In this document: positions 1 through 10,893 of the stretch, piece by piece
Numbering within the stretch: position 1 is the first letter of the stretch
Layout: each line of letters opens with the position of its first letter
From: Orobanche coerulescens
Taxonomy: Eukaryota; Streptophyta; Magnoliopsida; Lamiales; Orobanchaceae
NCBI GenBank assembly: GCA_033398695.1
Contig: CM065817.1
Location: 64,778,001-64,842,000, forward strand
Direction of reading: 5' to 3'
Length of the DNA: 64,000 bases
The notes under the pieces: model-generated
What the model was told of the DNA's origin: nothing
Database searches by the model: none
The model's input: the letters and a program-made list of their open reading frames with translations, nothing else
Program-made: the position numbers and the translations under genes

Positions 1-791
1 TTTCTGACCGCACTTGTAGCACTTTCCCTTTTGCTTTTTGTTCGCCTCAGGCTGAGGAGCCTTGCTTTTTACCTTGAGAGTTTCCACTTACTTCTGGCCC
101 ACTTGTTTTTTCTTCTTCCCCCACATGGGTTTAGAAGTCGAAACACTAATAGCCACAAGAACGTGGTATCCTTGCCTGAAGAGACCTTCTGTAGCTTGAA
201 GCTCTATCAGTAATTCCGCCATGGTATACTCCCTACGATTCATATTGTAGTTTACGCGGAACTGCTCAAAGCTCCTAGGTAAGCTGCCTAGGATGATACC
301 GGCCTGTGTTTCCGCATCGATAGTTGCCCCTAAGATATGAAGTTAGTTTAGATGAGAAATCATCTTTAGAACATGATCCCTTACCAGGTTTCCTTCAGGC
401 ATTTGGGTCGTCATCAAGACCCTCATAGAATTTTGCCTAGCCGCCCCATTCTGATGACCAAACATCTCGCCGAGATTTTTTATCATTTCCACGGCCATTC
501 CATACTCTGATGCTGATGCTGCAATACATTTGCTAAACAAGCCAAGATGTGACAGCGAGCCATCTCATCATATTTCTTCCATCTGCAGAATTTTTTCACC
601 TCATCAGGTGTCGAATCCGTATCTGGCTCCAATGGGCATTCCTCAGTTAGAACAAACTTCTGTTCCTCAGCAGTTAGGACAATATTAAGATTAAGTTTCC
701 AATCAGCAAAGTTAGTTCCATCTAGTTTGTTTTCTTTAAGAATTACAACAAGTGGATGAAAGACATCTGAGATAAAATTAAAAGAATTCAT
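1..791 (-). pseudogene. CopA1 gag, Ty1/copia capsid protein, 3' end outside window
   Basis: Retrotransposon Gag, which packages the element RNA in cytoplasmic particles. The likely start is the Met at 789-791 (MNSFNFISD). It is followed by the copia Gag signature ILKENKLDGTNFADWKLNL and an alanine/glutamate stretch typical of the UBN2/DUF4219 family. The frame changes near 480-540. At the left window edge the minus strand encodes the start of a CCHC zinc knuckle (KCYKCGQK), so nucleocapsid follows and pol lies outside the window. Positions 1-340 match 57080-57339, showing that CopA1 and CopA2 are one family. It is decayed. Lineage within copia is not assigned. Confidence 0.8.
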
Positions 792-869
792 CACACAATG
801 CGTAGCAAAATATATTGAAAATCTCAAAACACAATATATATGATAGCAACCAACACCTCGAAAAACCTG

Positions 870-2586
870 TATATGCAAGTCACGGTCATGTGGACGTTTA
901 CACAATTTTTATACAAGAATTTTACGTCTTTAATTTTACTATCTAGTCAATTTACGTTATGACAAGTAAAATTAATAGTTGGTTCCTCTTGGCCATATAA
1001 TAATTAACATAGAATCTCATGGGAAGCTTATTAATTAATACACCTAAGTGAACACCATAATTTAACAATCTTAAAATATTATCTTTTAAATAATAGTCCT
1101 ACAGATGGAGAGGTCCTATCATAAAAAATAATATTTACCTTTTGTTATTATTAGAAATTTAAAATTAGTGACATCCGATATGGAGGAAGACCCTACTCTA
1201 TTACATAGTATCTCAAGAATCGGATCTATTTAGGCTCGTCAAATAATTAATTAAACAGATTAAGAAATTCAAACGAGCAATATTATCTACGCGTCTAAAC
1301 ATGATAATTCGCAGTATTCTTATCTAGATCTAAGAATACATTATCTTTGAAGCAAAGTCTTCGAATTTCTCCTTGATCTTCTTGTATTTCTACCTTTAAA
1401 TCTTCTAGAGAATAATCCCGCCTATATACGAATGTCGTGTGGGCAACAATCTTCCGGACTTCCTTGAACAGCAAATTCAATCGGCCGAACCACTCCTAAG
1501 AAAATTACCTCACGATTTCTCTCTATTTTTCTTGAATATATTGGTATTTTATAAAAATATTGTGTTTATCCAATTGTGGAATCGAAGACATAAGTCAAGA
1601 TGTACAATCAAACACAAAGCAGAAAAATCAAAATTTCTTGGACTGTAATGTTATGATTTCGGCCGAACCAATGTGTCCTATTTATAGGTGTTATGGACTA
1701 CTCTAGGGATATTAAGGAGGATTGTAATAGACCTCAAATTTCTATATTAGGTCGTTCCTAATATATTGAGTCTATTAATATCAACTCAGTCCACTAAAGA
1801 GTTAATATTGCACTTCCTACCTAAATCCCGATTTACGAAATTAGGCTCCTTATTTAAATATATTATTTCCCGTGTTTAAGATATCGAATGTCCATTAATT
1901 AATTTAAGCTACTGACAGATTTAATTAATTAATATCTTATCCAAGAGTAGTACCACTCGAACCTTATTATTATATCAGAATTATATTCACCTACAGGATT
2001 TAATATAATAATCATCTCAAGAGGATATCATCAACCCCACGAGTCGGGACACAATTTCTAGTTATAATAATAGTTGTCATATAAATAATATTATTGCCCA
2101 AGATACGAGGCTTATTGAGTCAGTCATTTTGACTCTCACCCATGGTATATCAAAGTAATAAATATTATAAATACACAATTAAATATTATATACTTAGAAT
2201 TAAGAAATAATAACTATCCGAGATAGACGTTCTTCTTACCGTATAAAAGACACTATCTCACTTCGATCTTGTTCAACGTATGCAAATACGCCGATTTATG
2301 CTAATAGTCAAGACCAACTAATCTCAAACATACACTACAATCTTTCACATAATTTGTCCAATAATTATATAGTTGTGAACTATTATATTATTTTATAAGG
2401 CACCGATAATGTAATTTTTTGTGTGACACCAAAACACCACATTATCTACAATTTAAAATAATTAGACATTTCATTTGCATAATCATAACGTGAATAAATA
2501 TGCAAAATCTGTGATTAAATATAATTAATATTCTCATAGATAGTTACAGAAAAATAAGGTAATACAAGCATAAAGTATGCTTTGCA
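870..2586 (-). mobile_element. CopA1 5' LTR (left limit approximate)
   Basis: AT-rich, non-coding, directly upstream of CopA1 gag on the minus strand. Positions 1689-2586 align with 18991-19511 plus 44145-44556, the split LTR of CopA2, so the right limit (ending TTTGCA, 2586) is fixed by homology: beyond it CopA2 has its polypurine tract and CopA1 has SireB1 integrase. The left limit is inferred from the closeness of gag. No clean primer-binding site was found; a weak candidate lies near 840-860. A minus-strand TATA box is at 1679-1686. Confidence 0.65.
1679..1686 (-). promoter_or_regulatory. TATA box of CopA1 LTR
   Basis: The minus strand reads CCTATAAATAGG across 1677-1688, a canonical plant TATA box. 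It lies between U3-like sequence to the right and the gag leader to the left, as expected for the LTR promoter. CopA2 lacks this part of the LTR. Confidence 0.6.
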
Positions 2587-3343
2587 ATATACAACCGTAA
2601 CATATTCCTCTATTGTCAGCTTCTGTTTGGTAAATATCCTGAATACTTTGCTGACAGAGGAGTATCCAACGAAGATACCCTCATCCAACTTTTCATCGAA
2701 TGTCTTAAGTTGATCCTTCCAATTATTGAGCACATAACACCTGCATCCAAAAATATAAAAGTATGCAACCATTGGAGTTTTTTTATTCCATAACAAATAT
2801 GCTGTTCTATTGTGATTCTTGTTGATGATACAATGGTTTGTGTATAACACGCTGTATTTATTGCTTCTCCCTAAAATCACTGCAGCAACTTGCCTGCGGC
2901 TAACGTGGTCCTTGTTGCTTCTTTCAGCATCCTGTTTTTACGCTCGGCAACACCATTTTATTGAGGAGTCTTGGCTGCTAAGTATTCATGTTGTATGCCA
3001 TTGTCCCCAAAGTATCGCTCTATAAAGCGATTTGAGAATTATGTGCCTCTGTCGGAACGAATGGATACAATACTAAACCCTTTCTCATTTTGCAGCTTTT
3101 TCAGGTGTCCTGGCAGCTTTGTGGTAGTTTCTTTCTTCTTGTTCAGTAAGATGGTCCAAGCATACTTTGAAAAATCATCAACAATAATAAGAAAGTATTT
3201 CTTACCTCCCAGACTGATAGGGTCTATAAGACCGTAGAGATCCATATGTAGCAAATCTAGGACCCTGTGGGTGGACATACATGACTTGCTCTTCAGGGAG
3301 GTCTTGACCTGCTTGCCTTTCTAATAGGTTCCACAGGCACTAC
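2587..3343 (-). pseudogene. SireB1 integrase core and C-terminal part
   Basis: Copia integrase, which inserts the cDNA into nuclear DNA. On the minus strand, starting at the TatE boundary: RVLDLLHMDLYG (first catalytic Asp), SIRSDRGT (second Asp), then an ERKNRMLKEAT segment with the catalytic Glu, and the C-terminal GCRCYVLNN / GIFVGYSSVSK motifs. The DDE triad is therefore visible. There is a stop just after the second Asp region (near 3038), one where PQQNG is normally found (near 2968), and one near 2880. Homologous to 26860-27195 of SireC. CopA1 interrupts it at 2586/2587; the rest of pol would lie left of the window. Confidence 0.85.
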
Positions 3344-4474
3344 TGTTGTTACCCAAAATATTATCCGGAGATGATATTGCTGAAATGATCGAGTAACAAA
3401 CAAATGCGAGAACACGTCCATGGGGAAAGTAAATAACACAAGATTTGCCGGGGTTGTTAGTCCCGGGCTTGAATGCTCTCGCGAGATATTATTAATACAA
3501 ATACTTTGGAGTACAAATATTAATGTTAGAGCACGATTACAATGAATGTAAAGACCCTAGTTATCTTAGCTATTGAGCGTGAAGATTGTCGGAAGAACCA
3601 GATATGATGCTCTATGAGTTCTTGTAACAACGATGGTGTGCTATGACGACAGTGAGAAATCGACGGTCTCTCACAGTGCGTATTAGCTGTATGTCTGAGC
3701 TCTTGGGCTTGCGAGTCTCTTCGAATCTGTACTGTAGGGAGTTCGTGCCTCAGCCGACCGTCTTCTGGTTGAGAGGTGCTGAGAGAGAAATCCTGAGATA
3801 GATTCAAGAGAGGAAGCCGAGAGTCTGAAAGTGTGTATGTATGTCTGTATTTTCGGAGAGGAACGTTTGTGAACGTTTTTCTGAATGTGGTTCCGAACCT
3901 TTTTCCAGTTGCTGGAGGTTCTCTATTTATATCCCTGGGAAAAGCCGGGCGATCGCCTCCGCTGTATTACAATAAGCGGGCGATCGTCTTTAGCACATGG
4001 GTTGGTCTCCTTAAAGTCCGCAGAAGTTGCTGGCTGCCAGAAGTGCGAACCAATGAGAGGCCAACACGCGTTTGTGTCGCAGTCCTGGGAGGCCCCACTT
4101 AGGACCTTTCGACGGGTATGTCGGTAGGTGAGGCCGTCCATGTCACTGACAGCTGTTGATGGGCCGGAGTCAACAATCCACGTTCTGCGGCGCCTTTCGC
4201 GGATCTACACATGGGCGCTTGCTTTGTGATTCAGTCTTCGTAGACTTTGACGGACGAAGGCCTTGTTCGTGGCACAGGACGGTCGTCCTAGGTCGGGCAC
4301 CATAGTCGATCGCTAGGTGCCGAAAGGCGATCGCCTTGGGAGTCGATCGCTAGATACTCGAAGGTGGTCTGTTACCTTCTTTCTGACAAGGTCGCCGTAG
4401 CTCATTTGGTTGTGAACTCGGTCGCTCGGCCCTTATACCGATCGCCGTCGAGGCATATAAATCGCCGCACAACA
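3344..4474 (-). repeat. TatE 3' LTR
   Basis: Terminal direct repeat matching 10894-12024 with a few percent of scattered differences. It carries many GCGATCGC/CGATCG palindromes and a minus-strand TATA-like sequence near 3925-3935. Confidence 0.92.
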
Positions 4475-4492
4475 ATTGCCCCCCAGCTCGCT
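4475..4492 (-). other. TatE polypurine tract
   Basis: The minus strand reads GCTGGGGGGCAATTG directly against the 3' LTR, the expected plus-strand primer for reverse transcription. It fixes the minus orientation of TatE. Confidence 0.75.
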
Positions 4493-4836
4493 CCGATGTT
4501 GAAAACGTGGGGTGAGGTGGTTCTACTGGCGATCGCTTAACTTTGACGAGTGACTCAGCATTCTGCGGAACTGGCGATCGTCTCTGAACGATTTGGTTTT
4601 GAATATGGATGACCTGGTCGGTCGCTGAAATGAGCGGGAAGTGACAGCGGTCGTGGAAAAGTCTCCGGGGCACGTTTCGGGTTCCTGTTGGGGGAGACCG
4701 ATGGTTAGTTACGACTCCTCGTCTGGCGTGTCCTTGAAATGATGCGTACGGGGGTTTCAAGGGAGGCATTAATTGCGACGGTTGCACTTCGGCCCCCGAG
4801 ATTCTCCTTATTTGCGCGGTGGCCCCTGCCTTCTCC

Positions 4837-4843
4837 TATAAAA
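4837..4843 (+). promoter_or_regulatory. TATA box of the TatE antisense gene
   Basis: TATAAAA (in CTCCTATAAAATGG) lies about 155 bases upstream of the first ATG of the antisense gene, just inside the 3' LTR. The spacing allows a 5' leader of about 120 bases. It is on the strand opposite to gag, so it would drive an independent transcript. Confidence 0.6.
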
Positions 4844-4992
4844 TGGGGCTGGGCTGCATTGTTTAAGAACCTTATGCGATTTCACCGGAGAAGAAGGTAG
4901 TCGAAAATTTTCTGAAGCTTTTGCCTGCCGATCATCGATCGACTCAACCGTTCGGTAAGAAACACTCCTTTTCTCCTCTTCTTTTTTGGAGA

Positions 4993-7660
4993 ATGTCTGG
5001 GGTACCTCCATCATCTGGAATGGGCATCGCCTCTTCCTCCGGGAATTCGACTGTCCGGGGAGGCTCCTCCGCGGAATTCCATGTGGAGACGGTTGCTGAG
5101 GCTATCCGCGCTGGTATTGATCCCGCGGAAGTCGAGGTACTGTTCAACGAGGCCGACGCTGCCAGGGAGGCGGCGGCTGAGCAGAAACATTTGCAGATGG
5201 AGAAGGACTTGGTAGTGAGGGCGTATTGGGAGCAGCATAGTGCCTTTGGCCAAGCCTATTTGGCCTTCGCAGAAATCATGGAGAGGTTGGCCGGTCCGTG
5301 CCCCAAGTTCGATTATCGGGAGTACTCGATCGCCCATCCCTATCAGTCGGCGAAGCGGTCGCTGTTTCGGGCCGAACAGCGCTCTCATTGGTCCCTCGGC
5401 CAGATCAGGAGCTCGATGACCAGGAAGGACCTGGCCGTCTGGAGGACGAGGTACCATATCCCTTCAGATGTGGATCTTTTCGCACCGGCTGAGAACGAGC
5501 AAGCTGACCAACCCCCGGAGGGTATGGTCGCCGTGAATGAGGCAATAATGGAGGTCGGGCTGCGGTTCCCTCTGTCGTTTGCCATCTCCCATTTGTTGGC
5601 CGTTTGGAACGTGGCGCTGCTTCAGCTAACGTCGAACGCCTGGCTCCAGATCGTCTGTGCCCTCACCTTGTTCGGCGGTCACCGACTGTACCGCCATCCC
5701 TCGCCATCGGAGATGAACCACTTATTCAAGCTGGCGGTTCATAAGGGGTCTGTCGGTGGCTATCATATCCAAGGCCGTTCCGGTCGGGTGATCCTTAGGG
5801 TTTCGAACAAGGTGCGGGGCGATCCGGCGAAATGGTTCTGGGTCGGTGGTGCATGGAAGGCATCAGGGAGCGACAATCCCACGGGCGAGCTAAATATTCC
5901 CACTAGCTTTCGGGAGAGGAATCCGGTAAGGGTTTTAACTCTCCCTTTGTTCGGATATGTTCTGAACTGATCTAATTTAGTCTTCCTTTTGCAGGTTTCC
6001 ATATTCCGGCGGCTGACGAGCTACCTTTCGATTTTCTGGTCGTCTGGGAGCGGATACATAGCCTTAAAGACGACGATCTAGACGCTCGCCGGATTAACAA
6101 AGAGAGTCGTTGGCTGTCTGCTCGGTTGTTCCATTTTCCGCGACATCTTTCGGTCCCAGGTATGAATTTCTGCGATATCTTTTTGCTTGGAGATTGTCAT
6201 GTTTGACGAATGTGTCTAACTATTGTTCGGTTGTTTCTTATTGCAGAGGTACGCTTCCCTCGCTTCTTGAAGCCTCCACCGGAGATAGCCATGTCGAACC
6301 CCGAAGTTTTTAGTCGTCTGCGCCAGAAGAAGTCGTCTCGAGTTCCTCCGGTGGCACTACCTCTTATTCCGGAGGTGAGGCCCCACGTAGAGCCGATCGC
6401 AGCGGAGGAGGAGGTTCGGGAGGAGGGACTCCGGCCAAACCGCAAGCGACAGAGGTCAGGAGAACCTCCCGTCTCTGCCCCTGCTGGTGAAGTGCCGAAC
6501 GCCACGCCTCCGCTCTCTGCGGTCCCCTTGGACGATGAGCCTACTCCTTCGTCGGCTTTCCTGCAGGCCATGGCGATTGCCGAGGCCGAGACCCCTCGCG
6601 GGAAACCATACTTCGATCGCGACCCCGAGAAAGCCGAGAGGTAAACTTCATTTTGTTTTGCTGAGTTGTCACTTGCGTAGGAGATGTGCTAATTCTTTGT
6701 TGTTTGATGCAGGATCCGTAGCACTGACCCGGCATGCCCGCCGCTCGTATTGGATTTCCTCGAGAGTCGATCTCCTCGCGAGGCCTGTGTGTCCCGCAAT
6801 ACGTCAACCGGGTTGTTTCTGCTTTGCCGAAGGCCTGGACGACCGACTTGGATACGATCGCCCGCCAGCGATCCGGGAACACGATGCAGGCCGTCTTTGC
6901 TCTCTCTCTTCAAGCAGCGACGATGGCTGCCCAGGCTGTGAAAGAATTCGAAGGGCGTCCTTGTACTTCCCGTCTCCAGGCAGACCTCGAGGCCGATCGA
7001 AAACAGAACTCCGAGTTTGCTGACAGGATCGTGGCTATGGAGAAGGACGTTTTGGATGCGGCTAAACGGGCAAGTCAGGATCTTGAGCTGGCGAGACAGG
7101 ATTCCGAGTGAGCCCGGGCAACGGTCGACCGTCTTCGGGACCAGATGACAGAGGCGCGTCGGTAATACGCGGCTGCTCAAAAGGAGGCCGATCAGCTGAA
7201 GGTGACTGTCGCTTAGCTGACTAGCGAGTTGGCATCGTCGAGGGGAGAGACGGCTGCTAAGGAGACCGAGCTTCAAGGTGCGCAACAGGCGGTCGCGGAG
7301 TTGAAAGGGAAGATGGAGGCGATCGAGGCCGATCTCTTTCTCAACGTGGAGTTCGTCAGCGAGTTTGCCTATTACATGGCATTCGCTGACTCGCTCCGTG
7401 CTGCTAAAAAGGGAGGGCTGGAGGTCGGCCCTCTTGCTGAAAACTTCAAGGCATACGCGTTGGAGCATCCTCTTCATCCTGCCTTCTCTGTGCCGATCTT
7501 GGACCTCTCGGAAATTAGCGTAGACCTGAGCTGGTACCCGACTCCCGAAAATCTTGTTCATTTGAACGCTCTAGAGGACAGGGAGGCAGCTCCGGAACCC
7601 AGCGAGGGATCGCGGGCCGATCAATTGGTCGAAGGTGAAGGCCAGGCAGAAGCAGCCTGA
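4993..7660 (+). pseudogene. Spliced antisense gene of TatE, putative gypsy-type transposon domain protein
   Basis: Probable four-exon gene: 4993-5925, 5995-6159, 6247-6640 and 6713-7660, with GT..AG introns of 69, 87 and 72 bases. The start is the first ATG (MSGVPPSSGMG). Residues about 178-300 (EVGLRFPLS, LTSNAWLQIV, HPSPSEMNHLFKL) resemble PF04195, the putative gypsy-type transposon domain found in plant Tat-group elements. Exon 3 is Pro/Glu/Arg-rich (a basic RPNRKRQR patch). Exon 4 is Ala/Glu/Lys-rich and likely coiled-coil. Function is unknown. Breaks: joining exons 1 and 2 at the consensus sites shifts the frame by one; the frame shifts again near 6760-6790; stops lie at 7109, 7163 and 7214. 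It is transcriptionally opposed to gag. Comparable antisense genes are known in Tat elements such as Grande. Confidence 0.75.
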
Positions 7661-8220
7661 GGTCTCACATCTATTTTGTCTTCGTTTTTTGCCTTGTAAT
7701 TTTTGTAGATTTCCTTGTAGTACTTAGGCCTTCGGGCGACCGTGTATGTACTTTGATGTTTCAAGTAATGAAATGAAAGTTTGCTTCTTCGATTTATTAC
7801 TCTAATGATTTGCTTTTCTGAGTCTTTGCATGACTTCGTACAAATGTGTGAGGAGAGATTGTTGCGTGTATAGCTCCGAGTGAATTGATAAACTTATATA
7901 GATAATTTTAACAACAAATTCAATCGCTACACATACATCTGAAAAATGCCGATCTTCGTATGTAATTGAATAGGGACGATCGTCGTATACATAGCTCCGC
8001 CCTTACCCCTTGTTTTTGTTCACTTAGTGAAAGTAAGGGGACGAAAATAAATCGTTGAGTGAGCGGTCTTCAATTTTGCAGATTCATCGGGGAAGGTCGT
8101 CCATCTCGGTCTAGAGGAACCGTGCACGATCACGGAGTTCGATGGACCGACCTCCACGACCGTGTCTTGTGCGCGAGCGACATTCCATCTGATGGCTAAG
8201 TTCTCGCGACTCACTTAATT
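7661..8220. other. TatE spacer after the antisense gene
   Basis: No coding signal. AATGAAATGAAAG near 7768 could serve as a plant poly(A) signal for the antisense gene. Confidence 0.4.
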
Positions 8221-8990
8221 GTGAGGGTCCTCCGTAGGCTGCGCCTCGCCTCGTATTTAAACGAAGGGCGTGCGGTCTTGGTCTGGAGGATTCCTTGCGT
8301 GGGGCGTCGTCGGATTAATCGACTCCACGACCGCGGCTTGTTAGCACTTTTCTACCTCGGACCGCCATTAAGATGGCGACCCTCGATGGTATACGTTGTG
8401 ACGGGGGGAGGGACGCGTCGCATTGTCCGAGAAGGATCCACCATGTTAAGTGATGGACCTTTGAGGGCGGGCGAACGTGTCCACAGATCTATTTTGGAGG
8501 GCCCTCAGGCTACGCCCGCCTCGTATTTAAACGAAGGGCGAGCGATCGTGGCCCAAAGGGACCTTGCACGGGCACCGAGAACAGTTCCATCGTCCTCCAC
8601 AGCCATGTCGACACTCTTCTACCTCGGACCATCATGACATATGATGATCCTCGATGGTATACGTTGTGTAAGGGGAGGAGGTCGGTTGCCTGGGTTCTTC
8701 ATGGTGATGACGAACTTTAGAGGGTGAGCGAGTCATCCTCTGATTTGCTTTTGGAGGGTCCTTTGGCTACGCCCGCCTTGTATTTAAACGAAGGGCGAGC
8801 GATCGAAGCCCAAAGGAACCTTGCATGGACGGATCGTCGGTTTCATCGATTTTCGCGTCCATGGCGTCACTTTTCTACCTCGGACCGTCATGTCAGATGA
8901 CGATCCTCGACGGTATACGTTGTGCTAGGGGAGGCGATCGCTGCCTAGGTCCATCATGTTGATGACGAACTTTAGAGGGCGAGCGCGTCA
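8221..8990. repeat. Three-copy tandem repeat, unit about 260 bp
   Basis: The phrase CGTATTTAAACGAAGGGCG (third copy starts TGTATT) recurs at 8251, 8521 and 8778, spaced 270 and 257 bases. Each copy is followed by a matching CTACCTCGGACC...GGTATACGTTGTG block near 8350, 8620 and 8880. The unit is GC-rich and non-coding. It lies between gag and the antisense gene, where Tat-lineage elements often carry tandem repeats. Confidence 0.85.
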
Positions 8991-9012
8991 TCCTCTTTTT
9001 CGAAGCGTTTGC

Positions 9013-10768
9013 TCAAGCAGTAGCCTTTGGTTTGATGAGGCGGGAATCGGGGAGAGACTTCCGAAGTTGCCTTCTCTTGATTGAAGCATGTAGATCCGGT
9101 CGCCTAGGTTGATCGAGGGGTCGGCTCGTATGAGCTTTCCGGCTTGTACGCGTTCGACTCGAGCGATCGTGTTGGGAGATTGATGGGGCTTCGACTAAGC
9201 CAATAAGCTGTCCAACTTGCCCTCCTCGAACAATCTCCAGAGTTGTCTGAGGAGGTCGCGGCATTGGTTGGTGCTGTGGCCAGGACTCTTGTGGTAAGCA
9301 CAATATTGGTTGTGGTCCAGATGACCGTGGTCCCTTATTGCCTTTGGCTTGTTTAGCGGTTCGCGCCCCTTGATGGCGTAAAAAATGTGGGTCGGAGTTC
9401 GGTTGAACTTGTGGAGGAGATGGGCTACCACATCCTCGAAGGCCTGGAGATCGCCGGGTGGCTTGGCGACCGCCTTTTTGGTTTTGACGATCGCCGTCTT
9501 TCGGACAGGAGGCAGCGTTCCCTCGCCTAGGCGGAGGGTGAGCAGCCTCTGCCTGGCCAGAAAGTCGGCAGTCTTAGCACGGAAGATCGCATAGGTCGGG
9601 GGATCCTTCGTGAATGTCTAAACATGGGTGAATGACCGTAGAATCCCCCCAGGATCAAGTAGAGAGTGAGCTCGTCACTGATGGGCTCGCTGGTGAGGAC
9701 GATTTCATCCACCCGGTCGATATAATCTGCGTCGGATTCGTCTTCCCCCTGCCTGATTTTCATCATGCGGTGGGGGCCTTCCGGTCTGGCGACCTTGGCG
9801 GCGAAGTATGATGTGAAGTCACTCGCCAGTTTCTCAAAGGAGATGATCGATCATGGTGGTAGTGAGACGTACCACTTATGGGCCAGCTCGCCCAATGTTA
9901 ACGGGAAGATTCGGCACTTGGTCGCGTCTGATGCCTCACACCCGGTCATGTAAATCCGGAACTTGCTTAGGTGGGTCTCGGGGTCCGATCTCCCTTCGTA
10001 CAGAGGTGTTTTGGGAGGAGCGATCCTTGGTTGCACGGGGGCGAGCTCGATGTGGGCCACGAGTGGCTCAGTCGGTCCGATGATCTTTCTACTGACGCTT
10101 ACCCTAGTATCCAAGAGCGTTTTCATCTTGTCGAGTTGGCATTGCATAGCGGCCATCGCCGCGGCCTGGCTGCTCGCGGCTAGGCGCTCGGAGCGGGAGC
10201 CGAGGCGATCAAGTACTAACCCCCTGGCTCCGCTGTTGATGATGTCCTTGCCGCATGGCTTGACTCTTCGACGGAAGAGAGCTGAATGGTTGTCCTGTAT
10301 TTGGCTGGGAATTGGGTATGCCGAACTCCTGGTGATGGACTTGGATTCCGTCGTCTCGTGGTTGGGGTCAAAATGCCCCAGTCGCCATGATGGATCGCTT
10401 CCCAAGCGGTTGAAGACGGAACTGTCCCGCCTTGCGAGAGCCTTTTCTCACGAATTGAGGATTTCTGAAGATCGCTCGGCCAGTAACCCCTTGAACTTCC
10501 ATTTGCCCACGCGGCGGATGGCCGAGGGAGTTATAGCCGGCGCCGCGCATGCTCTCTGTCGCTCCTTTAGGATGGCTATATCCTCCTCGATCTGTTCCGC
10601 GGTTTGGAACTGGTCGAGCGAAAGGTTGGGGTCGTCCCTCAGGTGCGGGATCGAGAGTCTCGCATTGCCGCGGCTACCCTCTGCCGTCGACCGGAGCTCA
10701 TATCGAGCCGGGATATGATGTCCGGCGGTTCGAAGAGTGGCTTTCTTCGATGTTGTGGCAGACGTCAT
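9013..10768 (-). pseudogene. TatE gag (Ty3/gypsy Retrotrans_gag), frameshifted
   Basis: Starts at ATG 10768 (MTSATTSKK), about 125 bases after the 5' LTR. The order on the minus strand is: a low-conservation N-terminus (10768-10448); the Retrotrans_gag core near 10080-9850 with PLYEGRSDPETHLSKF, TKCRIFPLTL and AHKWYVSLPP; the continuation MMKIRQGEDESDADYIDRV (9766-9700); and a CAYHKSPGHSTNQC zinc-knuckle-like end (about 9320-9280). It spans at least four reading-frame segments. No protease motif follows. Gag forms the particle that packages element RNA. The absence of pol downstream marks TatE as non-autonomous. Confidence 0.8.
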
Positions 10769-10874
10769 GACTCTGAAGGTTTTTCTTTGAAGAGCAGTGA
10801 GAGTCTCTTCAAGTATATACCCCAGAGAACAGTGAGTGTTCTTCGGGACGGTCGGGATAAAAATGAAGGTTATC

Positions 10875-10893
10875 CCCTTCCTCTAGCGTCAAT
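10875..10893 (-). other. TatE primer-binding site region
   Basis: Directly inside the 5' LTR the minus strand reads ATTGACGCTAGAGGAAGGGG. This is the position of the tRNA primer-binding site. I do not assign the tRNA. Confidence 0.55.

Noticed and set aside
5011..5457. Minus-strand open frames opposite TatE antisense exon 1
   Set aside because: Shadow frames in GC-rich coding DNA; the plus-strand frame has the domain match, introns and TATA box.
6689..7561. 290-codon open frame on the minus strand opposite antisense exon 4
   Set aside because: No domain recognised; it is the shadow of a coiled-coil coding exon and lies in the wrong place for TatE pol.
8251..8800. CRISPR-like spaced repeats
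   Set aside because: Three long units of about 260 bp in a plant retrotransposon are an ordinary tandem repeat.
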